Assembly (NCBI RefSeq): GCF_024199795.1
Contig: NZ_JANADK010000001.1
Span: 4,650,001-4,714,000, forward strand
Origin: Bradyrhizobium sp. CCGB01
GTDB taxonomy: Bacteria; Pseudomonadota; Alphaproteobacteria; Rhizobiales; Xanthobacteraceae
Length of the DNA stretch: 64,000 nt
Direction: 5' to 3'
Below the pieces are notes generated by a model. The model had not been told where the DNA came from. It saw only the letters and a list, made by a program, of their open reading frames with translations, and made no database searches. This document shows, in pieces, positions 1-9,556 of this stretch; within the stretch, counting starts at the first letter, position 1, and every line of letters begins with the position of its first letter. A program made the translations under genes and the position numbers.

Positions 1-33
1 ATTTGTGGCCGGTAACGCGAGGCGAGACACCGC

Positions 34-2343
34 ATGTCGTCCTTTTCTGATGATCTCCACCAGGCGGCGCTGGCCTATCACCGTCTGCCGCGCCCCGGAA
101 AGCTCGAGATCCAGGCGAGCAAGCCGCTCGCCAACCAGCGCGACCTCGCGCTCGCCTATTCTCCGGGCGTTGCCGCCGCCTGCACCGAGATCGCCAAGAA
201 CCCGGCCGAAGCCGCCACGCTCACCACCCGCGCCAACCTGGTCGCGGTGGTCTCGAACGGCACCGCGGTGCTCGGCCTCGGCAATATCGGCCCGCTGGCT
301 TCCAAGCCGGTGATGGAGGGCAAGGCGGTCCTGTTCAAGAAGTTCGCCGGCATCGACGTGTTCGACATCGAGATCGCCGCCGACACCATCGATCGCGTGG
401 TCGAGACGGTGGCGGCGCTCGAGCCGACCTTCGGCGGCATCAATCTGGAAGACATCCGCGGACCGGAGTGCTTCGAGATCGAGGCGCAGCTGAAGGAACG
501 CATGAAGATCCCGGTCTTCCATGACGACCAGCACGGGACCGCGATCATCGTCGCCGCCGCCATCACCAATGGCCTTCGGCTGAACGGCAAGAAGCTGTCC
601 GACGTCAAGATCGTGGCGTCGGGGGCAGGGGCCGCAGCGATTGCGACGCTCAATCTGCTCGTGTCGATGGGCGCGCAGCGCAAGAACATCTGGGTCTGCG
701 ACATCGACGGCCTCGTGCATGAGGGCCGCAACACCACGATGGATCGCTGGAAGGCGGTCTATGCGCAGAAGACCGACAAGCGCACGCTTGGCGATGTCAT
801 CGGCGGCGCCGACATCTTCATCGGCCTGTCGGCACCGGGCGTGCTGAAGCCGGAGATGGCCAAGGCGATGGGCGAAAAGCCCCTGATCATGGCGCTCGCC
901 AACCCGACTCCCGAGATCATGCCTGAGGAAGCGCGCAAGGTGCGCTCCGACGCCATGATCTGCACCGGCCGCTCCGACTATCCGAACCAGGTCAACAACG
1001 TCCTCTGCTTCCCCTTCATCTTCCGCGGCGCGCTCGACGTCGGCGCCAGCGCCATCAACGAGGAGATGAAGCACGCCGCCGTCGAGGCCATCGCGCAGCT
1101 CGCGCGCGAGGCGCCGTCCGATGCGGTGGCGCAGGGCTTTGACACCGGCGAAACGCAGGGCTTTGGTCCCGGCTCGCTGATCCCGAGCCCCTTTGATCCC
1201 AGGTTGATCCTGCGCATCGCGCCCGCCGTCGCCAAGGCTGCGATGGAGTCCGGCGTCGCGACGCGGCCCATCACCAATTTCGATGAGTACACCGCGCTGC
1301 TCGAGCGCTTCGCCTTCCGCTCCGGCCTCGTCATGAAGCCGATGTTCGCCAAGGCCAAGACCCAGCCGGTGCGCGTGATCTACGCCGAAGGCGAAGACGA
1401 GCGTGTGCTGCGTGCGACGCAAGTCGTGCTGGAGGAGAAGCTGGCGACGCCGATCCTGGTCGGCCGTCCGTCGGTGGTCGAAGCACGCATCAAGCGCTTC
1501 GGCCTGTCGATCAAGGCAGGCAAGGACTTCGACCTCATCAATCCCGAGGACGATCCGCGCTATCGCTCTTATGTGCAGTCCTATGTCGAGGTCGCCGGCC
1601 GCCGCGGCGTGACGCCGGACGCGGCGCGCACGGTGGTGCGCACCAACAACACGGTGATCGCCGCGCTCGCGGTCACGCGCGGGGAGGCGGATGCGATGCT
1701 CTGCGGCGTCGAGGGCCGCTACATGAGCCATCTACGCCATGTCCGCGAGATCGTCGGATTCTCGCCTGGAATCAGCGACTATGCGGCGCTGGCGCTGCTG
1801 ATCACCAGCAAGGGTGCGTTCTTCATCGCCGACACGCAGGTTCGCCCCAACCCGAGCGCGGAAGAGCTTGCCGAGATCGCTTCGCTTGCGGCGGTCCACG
1901 TCCAGCGCTTCAACATCAAGCCGAAGATCGCCTTCGTCTCGCATTCGGATTTCGGCAGCTATGACACCGAGTCCTCGCGCAAGATGCGCCGGGCGACCCA
2001 GCTGTTGAAGGAGAAGCATCCGGAGATCGAAGCCGACGGCGAGATGCAGGGCGACACCGCGCTCTCCGCTGCTGCGCGAAAGATGGTGTTGCCGCACTCC
2101 AAGCTGGAGGGCGAGGCCAACATCATGATCATGCCGGGCCTCGACACCGCCAACGTCGCCTATCAGATGATCAAGTCGCTGGCTGATGCGCTGCCCGTCG
2201 GTCCGATCCTGGTCGGCCCGGCGCGCCCGGCGCATATCCTCACCCCATCGGTGACCGCGCGCGGCATCCTGAACATGACCGCCGTCGCGGTCGTCGAAGC
2301 GCAGGAACGCGCGGCCCGGCAGCAGCCGACGTTGTTTACGTAA
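34..2343 (+). CDS. maeB: NADP-dependent malic enzyme, MaeB type with phosphotransacetylase-like C-terminal domain
   Basis: Oxidatively decarboxylates malate to pyruvate with reduction of NAD(P)+, in the cytosol; links the TCA cycle to gluconeogenesis and acetyl-CoA supply. The 769-residue product has the long bacterial architecture: malic enzyme N-terminal and NAD-binding domains over about residues 1-430 (motifs [10 protein letters not shown] and [12 protein letters not shown] are visible), then a phosphate acetyltransferase-like domain from about residue 445 to the end, which in this family is thought regulatory rather than catalytic. Full family length. The ATG at 34 is the first in-frame start seen, and nothing is visible upstream because the window begins there. 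It is followed by a palindromic repeat and probably ends its transcription unit. Very sure of family; NADP preference is inferred from the family. Confidence 0.96.
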   Translation: MSSFSDDLHQAALAYHRLPRPGKLEIQASKPLANQRDLALAYSPGVAAACTEIAKNPAEAATLTTRANLVAVVSNGTAVLGLGNIGPLASKPVMEGKAVLFKKFAGIDVFDIEIAADTIDRVVETVAALEPTFGGINLEDIRGPECFEIEAQLKERMKIPVFHDDQHGTAIIVAAAITNGLRLNGKKLSDVKIVASGAGAAAIATLNLLVSMGAQRKNIWVCDIDGLVHEGRNTTMDRWKAVYAQKTDKRTLGDVIGGADIFIGLSAPGVLKPEMAKAMGEKPLIMALANPTPEIMPEEARKVRSDAMICTGRSDYPNQVNNVLCFPFIFRGALDVGASAINEEMKHAAVEAIAQLAREAPSDAVAQGFDTGETQGFGPGSLIPSPFDPRLILRIAPAVAKAAMESGVATRPITNFDEYTALLERFAFRSGLVMKPMFAKAKTQPVRVIYAEGEDERVLRATQVVLEEKLATPILVGRPSVVEARIKRFGLSIKAGKDFDLINPEDDPRYRSYVQSYVEVAGRRGVTPDAARTVVRTNNTVIAALAVTRGEADAMLCGVEGRYMSHLRHVREIVGFSPGISDYAALALLITSKGAFFIADTQVRPNPSAEELAEIASLAAVHVQRFNIKPKIAFVSHSDFGSYDTESSRKMRRATQLLKEKHPEIEADGEMQGDTALSAAARKMVLPHSKLEGEANIMIMPGLDTANVAYQMIKSLADALPVGPILVGPARPAHILTPSVTARGILNMTAVAVVEAQERAARQQPTLFT

Positions 2344-2360
2344 CGTCATCGGTGGTGCAA

Positions 2361-2515
2361 ACCCTTCTCCCCTTGTGGGAGAAGGTGGCGCGAAGCGCCG
2401 GATGAGGGGTTCTCTCCGCGAGTCGCGATCGCAAGAGTTTTCCGTGCCGATAGAAACCCCTCACCCGTCTCGCCGCGTCGCGGCGAGCCACCCTCTCCCA
2501 CAAGGGGAGAGGGCA
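2361..2515. repeat. Palindromic intergenic repeat (long inverted repeat)
   Basis: The left arm (2361-2408) reads into a CTCCCCTTGTGGGAGAAGG core, and the right arm (2457-2515) carries its approximate reverse complement, CCCTCTCCCACAAGGGGAG, each with an associated GCG-rich mini-palindrome. The transcript could fold into a long hairpin. Such elements recur between genes in Bradyrhizobium genomes (established knowledge). It lies just after maeB, so it could also affect 3' end stability. It occupies most of the 310-base gap between maeB and the DoxX gene. Confidence 0.8.
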
Positions 2516-2653
2516 AGCAGCCCCGCCTCGCCAGTTTTGAATTACTTTCAGTTCCTCATTTCCCCGTTTGAAAACCGCAAGCGGACTCTCCATAATCCCT
2601 CGGTGCTTTCGTCCAAATTCCGGTTTCAAAAAGCCTGAGCCAAGAGGCCGATC

Positions 2654-3106
2654 ATGCCAGCGTTCGTGACTTTCGGGCGGATCCTGTTCGCCGTGCTGTT
2701 CATCTACACGGGCGCGACCAAGCTCTTTGCCATCCAGACGACGGCCGATTTCATAGCCACCAAGGTCGTGGTGCCGGAAGTGATCGCGCCTTACGCCAAG
2801 CAGATCGAGACGGCGACTGCCATGACCACGCCGCAACTGTTGGCGATCGCGGTGGGCGCGCTCGAGGTCATCGCGGGGCTGATGATCGCGCTGAACTTCG
2901 GCGCGCGTTTCTTCGCATTGCTGATGATCATCTACGTCGCGGTCGCGACCGTGCTGTTCTACGACTTCTGGAACCAGGCGGCGCCCGACAACGCCAAGAT
3001 GCTGGTCGACGCGCTCAAGAACCTGTCGATCATCGGCGCGCTGTTCATGATCATGGGCTTTGGCCGCGCCACGCGCTCGGCCGAGACGGCTTACGGGGAC
3101 GTCTAG
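2654..3106 (+). CDS. DoxX family membrane protein
   Basis: A 150-residue hydrophobic inner-membrane protein with the DoxX-type layout of four predicted transmembrane stretches: roughly residues 5-22, 60-85, 86-105 and 118-138. The N-terminal segment has the family-typical pattern of RILFAVLFIYTGATKLF. DoxX-type proteins are linked to quinone/sulfur redox or oxidative-stress complexes, but the biochemical role here cannot be read from the sequence. The ATG at 2654 follows AGAGGCCGATC, a modest ribosome-binding match. It stands alone between maeB and the porin gene. Sure of family, unsure of function. Confidence 0.85.
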   Translation: MPAFVTFGRILFAVLFIYTGATKLFAIQTTADFIATKVVVPEVIAPYAKQIETATAMTTPQLLAIAVGALEVIAGLMIALNFGARFFALLMIIYVAVATVLFYDFWNQAAPDNAKMLVDALKNLSIIGALFMIMGFGRATRSAETAYGDV

Positions 3107-3302
3107 CCGAGCACGCGCCTTCACGCGCCGATCGCGTGAACCTTCATTCACACATTATGGCTTTGAGATCACAGCGGTTCCGCAAAATCGCGGACGCTGT
3201 GGTGCGCGCACGTTTCTCGCCTTGTCGGACTCTGCTGGAACCGAATACTAGCTGTCGGTCGGTTGTATGGGCGCAACCGGCACGGGGCGATAGGGGCGGC
3301 AC

Positions 3303-4718
3303 TTGGTTTATTCGAAGCGACGGTTGGCGCGTGCGGTTGTTGTCCTGGGAGCCGCGCATGTCGCAGCCTTTGCCGTAACGGCAGCTCGCGCAGCTGACTT
3401 GCCCGTAAAGGCGCCGCCGCGATTGGCCCCTGTGGCGAACTGGACCCAGTTCTATGTCGGCGGCGGGCTGGGCTTCGACTTCGCGACGGGCCGCTCGAAC
3501 CTTGCGCCGGTCGGTGGCGGCGCGGATCTGTTCACGCTCGACGGTCTGCAGGGCGCCGATCTCGGACTATCCGTCTTCGCTGGCTTCGACGTCCAGGTCG
3601 CGCCGCGCGTCGTGATCGGCGGCTTTGTCGATTACGACTGGTCGCGCCAGCGCACGACAGCGAGTGCCGGCGGCGCCGCTTTCGGCCAGAGCCTGAGCGC
3701 GGCGCTGCCGTCGCTCGATCAGGGCTGGACCATCGGCGGCCGTGCGGGATTTCTGGTGACGCCCGATATCCTGCTCTATGGCCTTGCCGGCTACAGCGAG
3801 ATGCGGATCAACAATTGGAGCCTCAATTATGTGATCCTCGGGGGTGGTCCCTCGTTCACGGCGCAGGAACCGGCGCTGACGTCGCACGGTTACACGGTCG
3901 GCGCGGGCGCGGAATATCGCCTTGCAAGCAATGTCTCGCTGCGCGGCGAATACCGCTATGTCGCGCTGGGCCGCAACACGACGGTCGACCCGCTTGGTGC
4001 GGTCTGGACCACGGACCTGTCCGAGCATGTGGTCCGGATCGGCGCAGCCTATCGCTTCGGCCAGTTCGGCGGACCCGCGACTGCCTCCGCGGCACCCGCG
4101 CTGAAGCCGATCTGGACGGGCGTTTATGTCGGTGCGGGCATCGGCGGCGATGTCATCACGCCCCATATCGCGGGCTCGTTCGCCGGTGTGCTGGATCTCA
4201 ACGCGTCCGGCCTCGGCGGCGCCGATGTCGGCGGCACGTTCACGATCGGCTACGATCGCCAGGTCGCGCCGCGCTGGGTCCTCGGTGCATTCGGGCTGAT
4301 CGATGCCGGGACCAATGGTGGCGCCAAGGTCAAGGCCTCCGGCGGAGGTGCCGAGATCTCGTCGGATCTCGCCGCGGTGAAATGGGGGTGGACCGTCGGT
4401 GGACGCGTCGGCTATCTCGTGGCGCCGGAGACGCTGGTCTATCTGCTCGGCGGCTACAGCGGAACGACGGCGCAGTCGATCTCGTACAATTTCCTCGGAC
4501 TTCCCGGCACCGCACCGACACGGGAATATCACGGCGCGACCTTTGGCGGCGGCTTCGAGCGCTTCTTCACCGACAGCATCTCCGCCCGCGCCGAATATCG
4601 CGTCACGCATCTCGGGACGCGAGACGATCTGGCGTCTGATTTCATGACCAGCTTGAGCGCCGGCGGCACGGTGCACACGCTGCGCGGCGTGCTAGCCTAT
4701 CACCTTCCGGCGCCGTAG
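3303..4718 (+). CDS. Omp31-type outer-membrane beta-barrel protein with two tandem barrel domains
   Basis: 471 residues: a signal peptide of about 30 residues (cleavage near ARA-AD), then two consecutive copies of an Omp25/Omp31-like beta-barrel domain. Copy 1 (about 45-255) begins WTQFYVGGGLG and contains WTIGGRAGFLVTPDILLYGLAGYS; copy 2 (about 268-471) begins WTGVYVGAGIG and contains WTVGGRVGYLVAPETLVYLLGGYS. Each ends in an alternating hydrophobic strand (VVRIGAAYRF; TLRGVLAYHLP). Typical family members have one barrel of 200-270 residues, so this is a duplication. The start is a TTG preceded by GGGGCGG five bases upstream; no ATG start fits the signal peptide. It ends convergently with the DHFR-like gene. 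Probable surface porin or structural OMP. Confidence 0.85.
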   Translation: MVYSKRRLARAVVVLGAAHVAAFAVTAARAADLPVKAPPRLAPVANWTQFYVGGGLGFDFATGRSNLAPVGGGADLFTLDGLQGADLGLSVFAGFDVQVAPRVVIGGFVDYDWSRQRTTASAGGAAFGQSLSAALPSLDQGWTIGGRAGFLVTPDILLYGLAGYSEMRINNWSLNYVILGGGPSFTAQEPALTSHGYTVGAGAEYRLASNVSLRGEYRYVALGRNTTVDPLGAVWTTDLSEHVVRIGAAYRFGQFGGPATASAAPALKPIWTGVYVGAGIGGDVITPHIAGSFAGVLDLNASGLGGADVGGTFTIGYDRQVAPRWVLGAFGLIDAGTNGGAKVKASGGGAEISSDLAAVKWGWTVGGRVGYLVAPETLVYLLGGYSGTTAQSISYNFLGLPGTAPTREYHGATFGGGFERFFTDSISARAEYRVTHLGTRDDLASDFMTSLSAGGTVHTLRGVLAYHLPAP

Positions 4719-4733
4719 CGCGGATCGCCTACG

Positions 4734-5285
4734 CTAGGCTCGGCGCCACGGCGTGACGGTGACGTCATGCGCCGCGTCGAGCACGAACGGCGCGCCCGGC
4801 TTCATGCCGTGCGACGCCAGCACCTCGTGTGGCGTCCGCTCCGGCACACCGACAAAACAGCCTTCGCCGCCAGGCAGCAGAAGATGCGGGGCTTCCGACA
4901 GCCAGAACGTGTCGTAGCGATCCATGAACATGTCGAACACGACGGGGCCGCCGATGATCGCGACGGTGCCGGAGGCGACGTCGGCGAAGGCGCAGGCCTC
5001 CTCGAAGCTGGCATGGTCCGGATTCCACAGCGTCGCGTTGGGCATCTCGGGATCGACGGTCAGGGCCTTGATCTTGTGGGTCAGGACCAGCCGCTTGCGC
5101 TTGGGAGAGTTCGGCTGCTGCTCGTGCGAGTGGCGGCCGTGCACGATCAGCGCGGCACGATCGAGCGCCTGCTCGAAGAACAGCTTGTCGCCTTCGAACT
5201 TCAGGCTGTCGGGCATGACATGGCTGGCGTCGGCAAGCATGCCGTCCGCCGAGATGATGACGTAGCCTTCGAAACGGAAAGACAA
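4734..5285 (-). CDS. Dihydrofolate reductase / RibD C-terminal-like protein
   Basis: 183 residues with the DHFR-like fold seen in RibD_C family proteins: the N-terminal strand EGYVIISADGMLAD (variant of the IxxSLDG motif), a VHGRHSHE segment and a GTVAIIGGPVVFDMFM segment that matches the conserved GG dinucleotide-binding turn. Likely an NADPH-dependent reductase of a pterin or related heterocycle; the true substrate is unknown and this is not clearly the housekeeping FolA. It begins seven bases after the polysaccharide deacetylase stop on the same strand, so the two are probably co-transcribed, although no functional link is obvious. Confidence 0.78.
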   Translation of the reverse strand: MSFRFEGYVIISADGMLADASHVMPDSLKFEGDKLFFEQALDRAALIVHGRHSHEQQPNSPKRKRLVLTHKIKALTVDPEMPNATLWNPDHASFEEACAFADVASGTVAIIGGPVVFDMFMDRYDTFWLSEAPHLLLPGGEGCFVGVPERTPHEVLASHGMKPGAPFVLDAAHDVTVTPWRRA

Positions 5286-5292
5286 TTGCCGG

Positions 5293-6306
5293 CTATTCGG
5301 AAACGGTCGTCACCACGGAATTGACCGGGCGCTGGCTCACCGTCGGCAGCTTGACGTCCTTGAGCAGCTCCTGGTCGTATTCCGGCAGCGTCGAGGCCGG
5401 GAATTTGGCGCGCATCGCCACCACCTTGTAGCCGCCGGCCTTCAAGCGCTTGAGCAGCTCGGGCAGGGCTTCCGCAGTGTGCTTCTGGAAGTCGTGCATC
5501 AGGATGATGCCCTTGCCCTTGGTGTCGAGCTTCTTCATCACGGTCTCGACCACCTTCTCGGGCTTGGAGGCCTTGAAGTCGAAGGAGTCGATATCGCAGG
5601 AGAAGATCGCGACGTTGCGGTTGCCGAGATAGGTGACCATCTCCGGCGGATGCTGGAGCGCCGGGAAGCGGAAGAACGGCGAGGGCGAGATGCCGCCGAG
5701 CGCCCACTTCACTGCCGAGAATCCCTTCTCGATCTCTTCCTTGCGCTGCGCTTCCGTGAGCTTCTTGTTGTTGAGATTGGCGTGCGACCAAGTGTGCGCG
5801 CCCACGGTATGCCCGGCCGCGTAGACCTGCTTCAGGATCTCCGGCTCATAGGTCGCGTGCTTGCCGATCGAGAAGAAGATGCCGGTGGTGCATTCATCGG
5901 CGAGGGCCTTCAGCACCGCGGGTGTGTTCTTGGGCCAGGGGCCGTCGTCGAAGGTCAGCACGACCTCGTGGTCGCGCAGGAAGTCGAGCTCCTTGAAGTG
6001 CTCGAAGCCGAAGCCGGGACCGCCTGTCGTGTCGATCTCGACGGTGCGTGCGACACCGAGCGCGCCCGGTGTGTTGCAAGCCGCGCGAGCGGGCTGGGGA
6101 GCCTGTTTCGGAGGGGGCGGGAACGCCGGCTGGGCTGGAGCGGCGGCGGCAGCCGCCGGAGCGGGCGCAGGTGCGGCGGCTGGCGCTGCTGCCGGCGGCG
6201 CCTGGGTGGCTGCCGCGGGCTTTGCGGCCGGGGTCTGCGACCACGCTACGCCTGCCATCGCAACTGACATCGCGCTTGCCAAAATCAGTCCTGCCGCCAC
6301 ACGCAT
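5293..6306 (-). CDS. Secreted polysaccharide deacetylase family protein
   Basis: 337 residues from the ATG at 6306, chosen because it starts a clear signal peptide (MRVAAGLILAS... cleaved after AWS) and has GAGGA seven bases upstream; the open frame extends 48 codons further but without signal features. An Ala/Pro-rich linker (about residues 20-75) precedes a NodB-homology catalytic domain with VVLTFDDGPWP (metal/base Asp pair), a GAHTWSHANL zinc-binding H-x3-H motif and ILMHDFQKHTAEALPELL near the end. It probably removes acetyl (or formyl) groups from envelope or extracellular polysaccharide in the periplasm. Probably first gene of a two-gene unit with the downstream DHFR-like gene. Confidence 0.9.
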   Translation of the reverse strand: MRVAAGLILASAMSVAMAGVAWSQTPAAKPAAATQAPPAAAPAAAPAPAPAAAAAAPAQPAFPPPPKQAPQPARAACNTPGALGVARTVEIDTTGGPGFGFEHFKELDFLRDHEVVLTFDDGPWPKNTPAVLKALADECTTGIFFSIGKHATYEPEILKQVYAAGHTVGAHTWSHANLNNKKLTEAQRKEEIEKGFSAVKWALGGISPSPFFRFPALQHPPEMVTYLGNRNVAIFSCDIDSFDFKASKPEKVVETVMKKLDTKGKGIILMHDFQKHTAEALPELLKRLKAGGYKVVAMRAKFPASTLPEYDQELLKDVKLPTVSQRPVNSVVTTVSE

Positions 6307-6471
6307 GGTGATGTCCTCGAGATTGATCCCGTTGTTCCGCCGTGGCTTTTCGCCTGCGGCAAAACCTTCCTGCCCCTGGTCGTCGTAGCCTAGATGGTGG
6401 GCCCTCGTCATTGCAACGGCTGTTTGGTGCCCCGCCACAATTGTGCCCAACCGGATTGAGGGCGCGACGTG

Positions 6472-7041
6472 TCAGCTATCGGCCAACGCCTTGGCAATGG
6501 CGGTCTTGACCCGCGTGTCGGCCGGATCGACCGCCGATGGAAAGACTTCGGCAATGTAGCCGTCGCGGCCGATCAGATATTTATGGAAGTTCCAGCGCGG
6601 AACCTCGCGGGGACGCGCTTCGGCCGCCCATTTGTAGAACGGATGCGCCTTCGCGCCGACCACCACAGCCTTGGCCGCGATCGGGAAGGTAACGCCGTAT
6701 TGGTGGTGAGCGGTCTCCGTGATCTCGCTGGTGCCGCCGGGCTCCTGTCCGCCGAAATCGTTGGAGGGCACACCGATCACGGTAAGGCCGCGCGCGCGAA
6801 ACTCGTTCCAGATCTCCTGGAGGCCGGCATATTGCGGGGTGTAGCCGCAGAGCGAAGCGGTGTTGACCACCAGCAGCGGCTTGCCGGTGAAGGCAGCAAG
6901 GCGAATGTCGTCGCCTGACAACGCTGGAAAGGAGAAGGCGTAGGCCGAGATCCGGCTCATGCCGCCATCGGCGAACGCGCGCGTCACAGGCGCAAACGCG
7001 CCTGCAAGCGTCGCAGCGAGCATGTTTCTGCGGTTCATCAT
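6472..7041 (-). CDS. Periplasmic glutathione peroxidase family protein
   Basis: 189 residues. An RRN-containing signal sequence (about residues 1-25, Ala cleavage FADG) suggests export, possibly by Tat. The mature part is a thioredoxin-fold peroxidase: NTASLCGYTPQY places the peroxidatic Cys at 65, DFGGQEPG gives Gln99 and RWNFHKYLI gives Trp150/Asn151, so the Cys-type catalytic tetrad is intact. Reduces peroxides using thioredoxin or glutathione. ATG at 7041 is preceded by a purine stretch GGGGGA; the second Met is an alternative. Single gene between the deacetylase and the L,D-transpeptidase. Confidence 0.9.
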   Translation of the reverse strand: MMNRRNMLAATLAGAFAPVTRAFADGGMSRISAYAFSFPALSGDDIRLAAFTGKPLLVVNTASLCGYTPQYAGLQEIWNEFRARGLTVIGVPSNDFGGQEPGGTSEITETAHHQYGVTFPIAAKAVVVGAKAHPFYKWAAEARPREVPRWNFHKYLIGRDGYIAEVFPSAVDPADTRVKTAIAKALADS

Positions 7042-7132
7042 GACGGTGTCCCCCGCGAAATGACCGCGGACATGTTACTCCGCCGGCGCGATCCGGCCGC
7101 TCAACACCGCGTTATCGGGCTCGGCGCCTCGA

Positions 7133-8797
7133 TCAGTACAGGCGGACGATGAAGTCGGTGCCTTCCCCGGTCTCGCCCTGGTTGATGCCCTGGTCGGAGA
7201 CGATGATCGAGCCGCCTGATGTCAGCATCTCGTTGATCTTCGCCATGGTGTCGGCGGGGATCGAGATCCGGTCGAGTGCCTCGGCCGGGCTGTCCGGCGT
7301 GACCACGGGCTTGGTAACAGGCTTGGCGGCGACGGGAATCACGTCGGCGCCACGCTGGCGGCGTGTGACGCGGCTGTCATCCTCGCGCGCGGCGGCGCGA
7401 GCGGTGACCGGCAGCGACACCACCGACCAATGCAGCGCATTGGTGTCGGTCTTGTCGACCTCCGCGGTGAAGACGTGCGTGCCGAGCGGCCGGTCGCTCG
7501 CAGCGATCGTGACGGGCACCTCGAACAGCGGCGCAAAGTTCTGCCGCACGTAGAGCTTGGAATCCTTGCGGCTGATGAAGACGGCAATCTGGCCCGCCCG
7601 CTTGGGCGCTTCCGGCTTTGCCGCTGGCGCGGGATCGGCGGCGCGGGTCTCGTCTTTCTTCGCCTCGGGCGTGCCGGCCAGCGCGGGCGCGGCAGCCGAT
7701 GCGTCAGGCTTCTTCGCGGCGTCAGCAGCTTCAGTCTTGACCGGTTCAGCTTTCGCGGGCTCGGACTTTGCGGCTTCGGACTTCGCTGGCTCGGTCTTGG
7801 CAGCCTCGGTCTTGGCGGCCTCGACCTTGTCAGCGGGCTTGGCTTCGGTCGTCGCGGGTTCGGCCGGCTTGGCCGCGCCAGCCGCCTCGGCAGTCCTTGT
7901 CTCGGATTTGGCAGGCGCTTCGACCTTGTCGGCCGATGCTGCGGCATCTTCGCGGGCCGTCGCATTGCCGGTGGTCACATCCGACATCACGGTGTGGCCG
8001 ACAGATGCGCGCAGCTCGAGCACGCTGTCGGCGGCGCTGGCGGTCTTCGTCTCGACGGCTTCGCTGGCCTTGGTTCGCGCGGCGCCCTTGTCGGCCTTGT
8101 CGCCGGCATTGGTCTGCGGCTGCAGGCTGGCGGCGGGCTGCGGCGGCACGCGCACCGAGGCGAGCAGCGGATGCGAGAAGTTTTGCGGCGACATCTGGCC
8201 GGGCGAGACGATCACGCGCGCGCCCATCCTGGTCCAGTTCCACATCTTCACCGCGAACGCCATCGGCATGCGGATGCAGCCGTGCGAGGCCGGATAGCCC
8301 GGCAGCACGCCGGCATGCATGGCGACGCCGGACCAGGTGATCCGCTGCATGTACGGCATCGGCGCGCCGCTATAGATGTTGGAGTGGTGGAATTTGTGCT
8401 TCTGGATCACGCTGAATACGCCCATCGGCGTCGAATGGCCCTTCATGCCTGTCGACACCGGCGATTCCGCGAACACGCCATTGGTATCGTAGACCGTCAC
8501 CTTCTGCCGGTCGATCGACACGACGATCACGAGCGGACCTTGCGGCTTGGTGCCGGCTTCCTTCTCGGCGACGACCGCTTTCTTGCCGGCCGCACTGCGC
8601 TTCTGCGGCTTCTGCCGGGGAATGTCGGGATACCGTTCCTGCCGGGCGGTGTAGGACCCGTCGGAGTAATCGCTCCAGTAGTAGAACGCCGCGTCTGCCT
8701 GGCTGGCCGTGCCAATCGCACCTGCCGCCGTCAAAATGGCGACCTGCCAGAGCCGGGCCGGCACGACAGAAAAACGGGACTCGTTCACGCTATTCAT
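7133..8797 (-). CDS. L,D-transpeptidase (YkuD/ErfK) with Ala/Lys/Glu/Pro-rich linker and degenerate second YkuD-like region
   Basis: Cross-links peptidoglycan or attaches envelope proteins to it in the periplasm. 554 residues from the ATG at 8797, which has AGGA immediately upstream; an alternative TTG lies 7 codons earlier. A hydrophobic signal segment (about 13-36) is followed by a catalytic YkuD domain (about 88-210) with His161 and the SHGCIRMP motif holding Cys174. A long low-complexity tract with KTEP/KSEP/AKAEP repeats follows (about 215-405). The C-terminal 150 residues begin IAVFISRKDSKLYVRQ and run through RPLGTHVFTAEVD, resembling the start of a YkuD domain, but no SHGC motif is present. 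At 554 residues it is far longer than usual YkuD enzymes. Confidence 0.9.
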   Translation of the reverse strand: MNSVNESRFSVVPARLWQVAILTAAGAIGTASQADAAFYYWSDYSDGSYTARQERYPDIPRQKPQKRSAAGKKAVVAEKEAGTKPQGPLVIVVSIDRQKVTVYDTNGVFAESPVSTGMKGHSTPMGVFSVIQKHKFHHSNIYSGAPMPYMQRITWSGVAMHAGVLPGYPASHGCIRMPMAFAVKMWNWTRMGARVIVSPGQMSPQNFSHPLLASVRVPPQPAASLQPQTNAGDKADKGAARTKASEAVETKTASAADSVLELRASVGHTVMSDVTTGNATAREDAAASADKVEAPAKSETRTAEAAGAAKPAEPATTEAKPADKVEAAKTEAAKTEPAKSEAAKSEPAKAEPVKTEAADAAKKPDASAAAPALAGTPEAKKDETRAADPAPAAKPEAPKRAGQIAVFISRKDSKLYVRQNFAPLFEVPVTIAASDRPLGTHVFTAEVDKTDTNALHWSVVSLPVTARAAAREDDSRVTRRQRGADVIPVAAKPVTKPVVTPDSPAEALDRISIPADTMAKINEMLTSGGSIIVSDQGINQGETGEGTDFIVRLY

Positions 8798-9007
8798 TTC
8801 CTCGAATCCACAGTCCAATCAGAGATTAGTCTCGCAGAGGGGATACTCGTTCACCAGCAAGGCAGTTCTGCGATCATCGTCTTTTGTCCAGGACGTAGCA
8901 AAAAAGCCTCACGGAGCGGTAAACAGCGGCCGTGTCGGCTCGCCGGTCAGTCTTCCTGACCGGCCGCCTCATACCTACATTGCTGGGACTTGTTACCGGA
9001 GAACTTC

Positions 9008-9556
9008 ATGTCATCTCGTTTCCCCGGTCTTTCCGGCATCCGCTTGAAAGGCCTCGCATTATTCCTCTTGGCTCTGACTGTGCCAGCGACTTCCGCAATT
9101 GCCGCCGACGAGCCCGATCTGATCTTCCGCCGCTCGACCGTGTTCAAATGGATGAGCCCGAATGACAAGCTCGCGACCTATGGCCTCGACGACCCTGAAG
9201 TCGATGGCGTGGCCTGTCATTTCACGGTGCCGGAGAAGGGCGGCTTCAAGGGCTGGCTCGGCCTTGCCGAGGAGGTCTCGGACATCTCGCTGGCCTGCCG
9301 CCAGATCGGCCCGATCAAGTTCAAGAGCAAGATGGAGCAGGGCGACGACATGTTCCGACAGCGCCGCTCGCTGTTCTTCAAGAAGATGCAGATCGTGCGC
9401 GGCTGCGACGCCAAGCGCAATGTGCTGGTCTACATGGTCTATTCGGACAGGCTGATCGAGGGCTCGCCGAAGAACTCGACCTCGACGGTGCCGATCATGC
9501 CGTGGGGACCGGCTGACGCCAACGTCCAGAAGTGCGGCGAGTTCTTCACTCAGTGA
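9008..9556 (+). CDS. creA: CreA family periplasmic protein
   Basis: 182 residues from the ATG at 9008, chosen because GGAG lies six bases upstream and the product then opens with a clean signal peptide ending AIAA-DE. The mature protein carries CreA family features: VACHFTVPEKGGFKGWLGLAEEVSD (split here only in description: VACHFTVPEKGG then FKGWLGLAEE), SLACRQIGPI, and RRSLFFKKMQIVRGCD. CreA is a widespread conserved periplasmic protein of unknown biochemical role. It is monocistronic here and faces a possible small convergent ORF. Confidence 0.88.
   Translation: MSSRFPGLSGIRLKGLALFLLALTVPATSAIAADEPDLIFRRSTVFKWMSPNDKLATYGLDDPEVDGVACHFTVPEKGGFKGWLGLAEEVSDISLACRQIGPIKFKSKMEQGDDMFRQRRSLFFKKMQIVRGCDAKRNVLVYMVYSDRLIEGSPKNSTSTVPIMPWGPADANVQKCGEFFTQ

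Noticed and set aside
3567..4676. 369-codon frame antisense to the double-barrel porin
   Set aside because: Shadow frame, Arg/Asp-rich, no motif.
7430..8959. 509-codon open frame antisense to the L,D-transpeptidase
   Set aside because: Shadow frame of a GC-rich gene: low-complexity Gly/Arg-rich product, no domain, no start signal.
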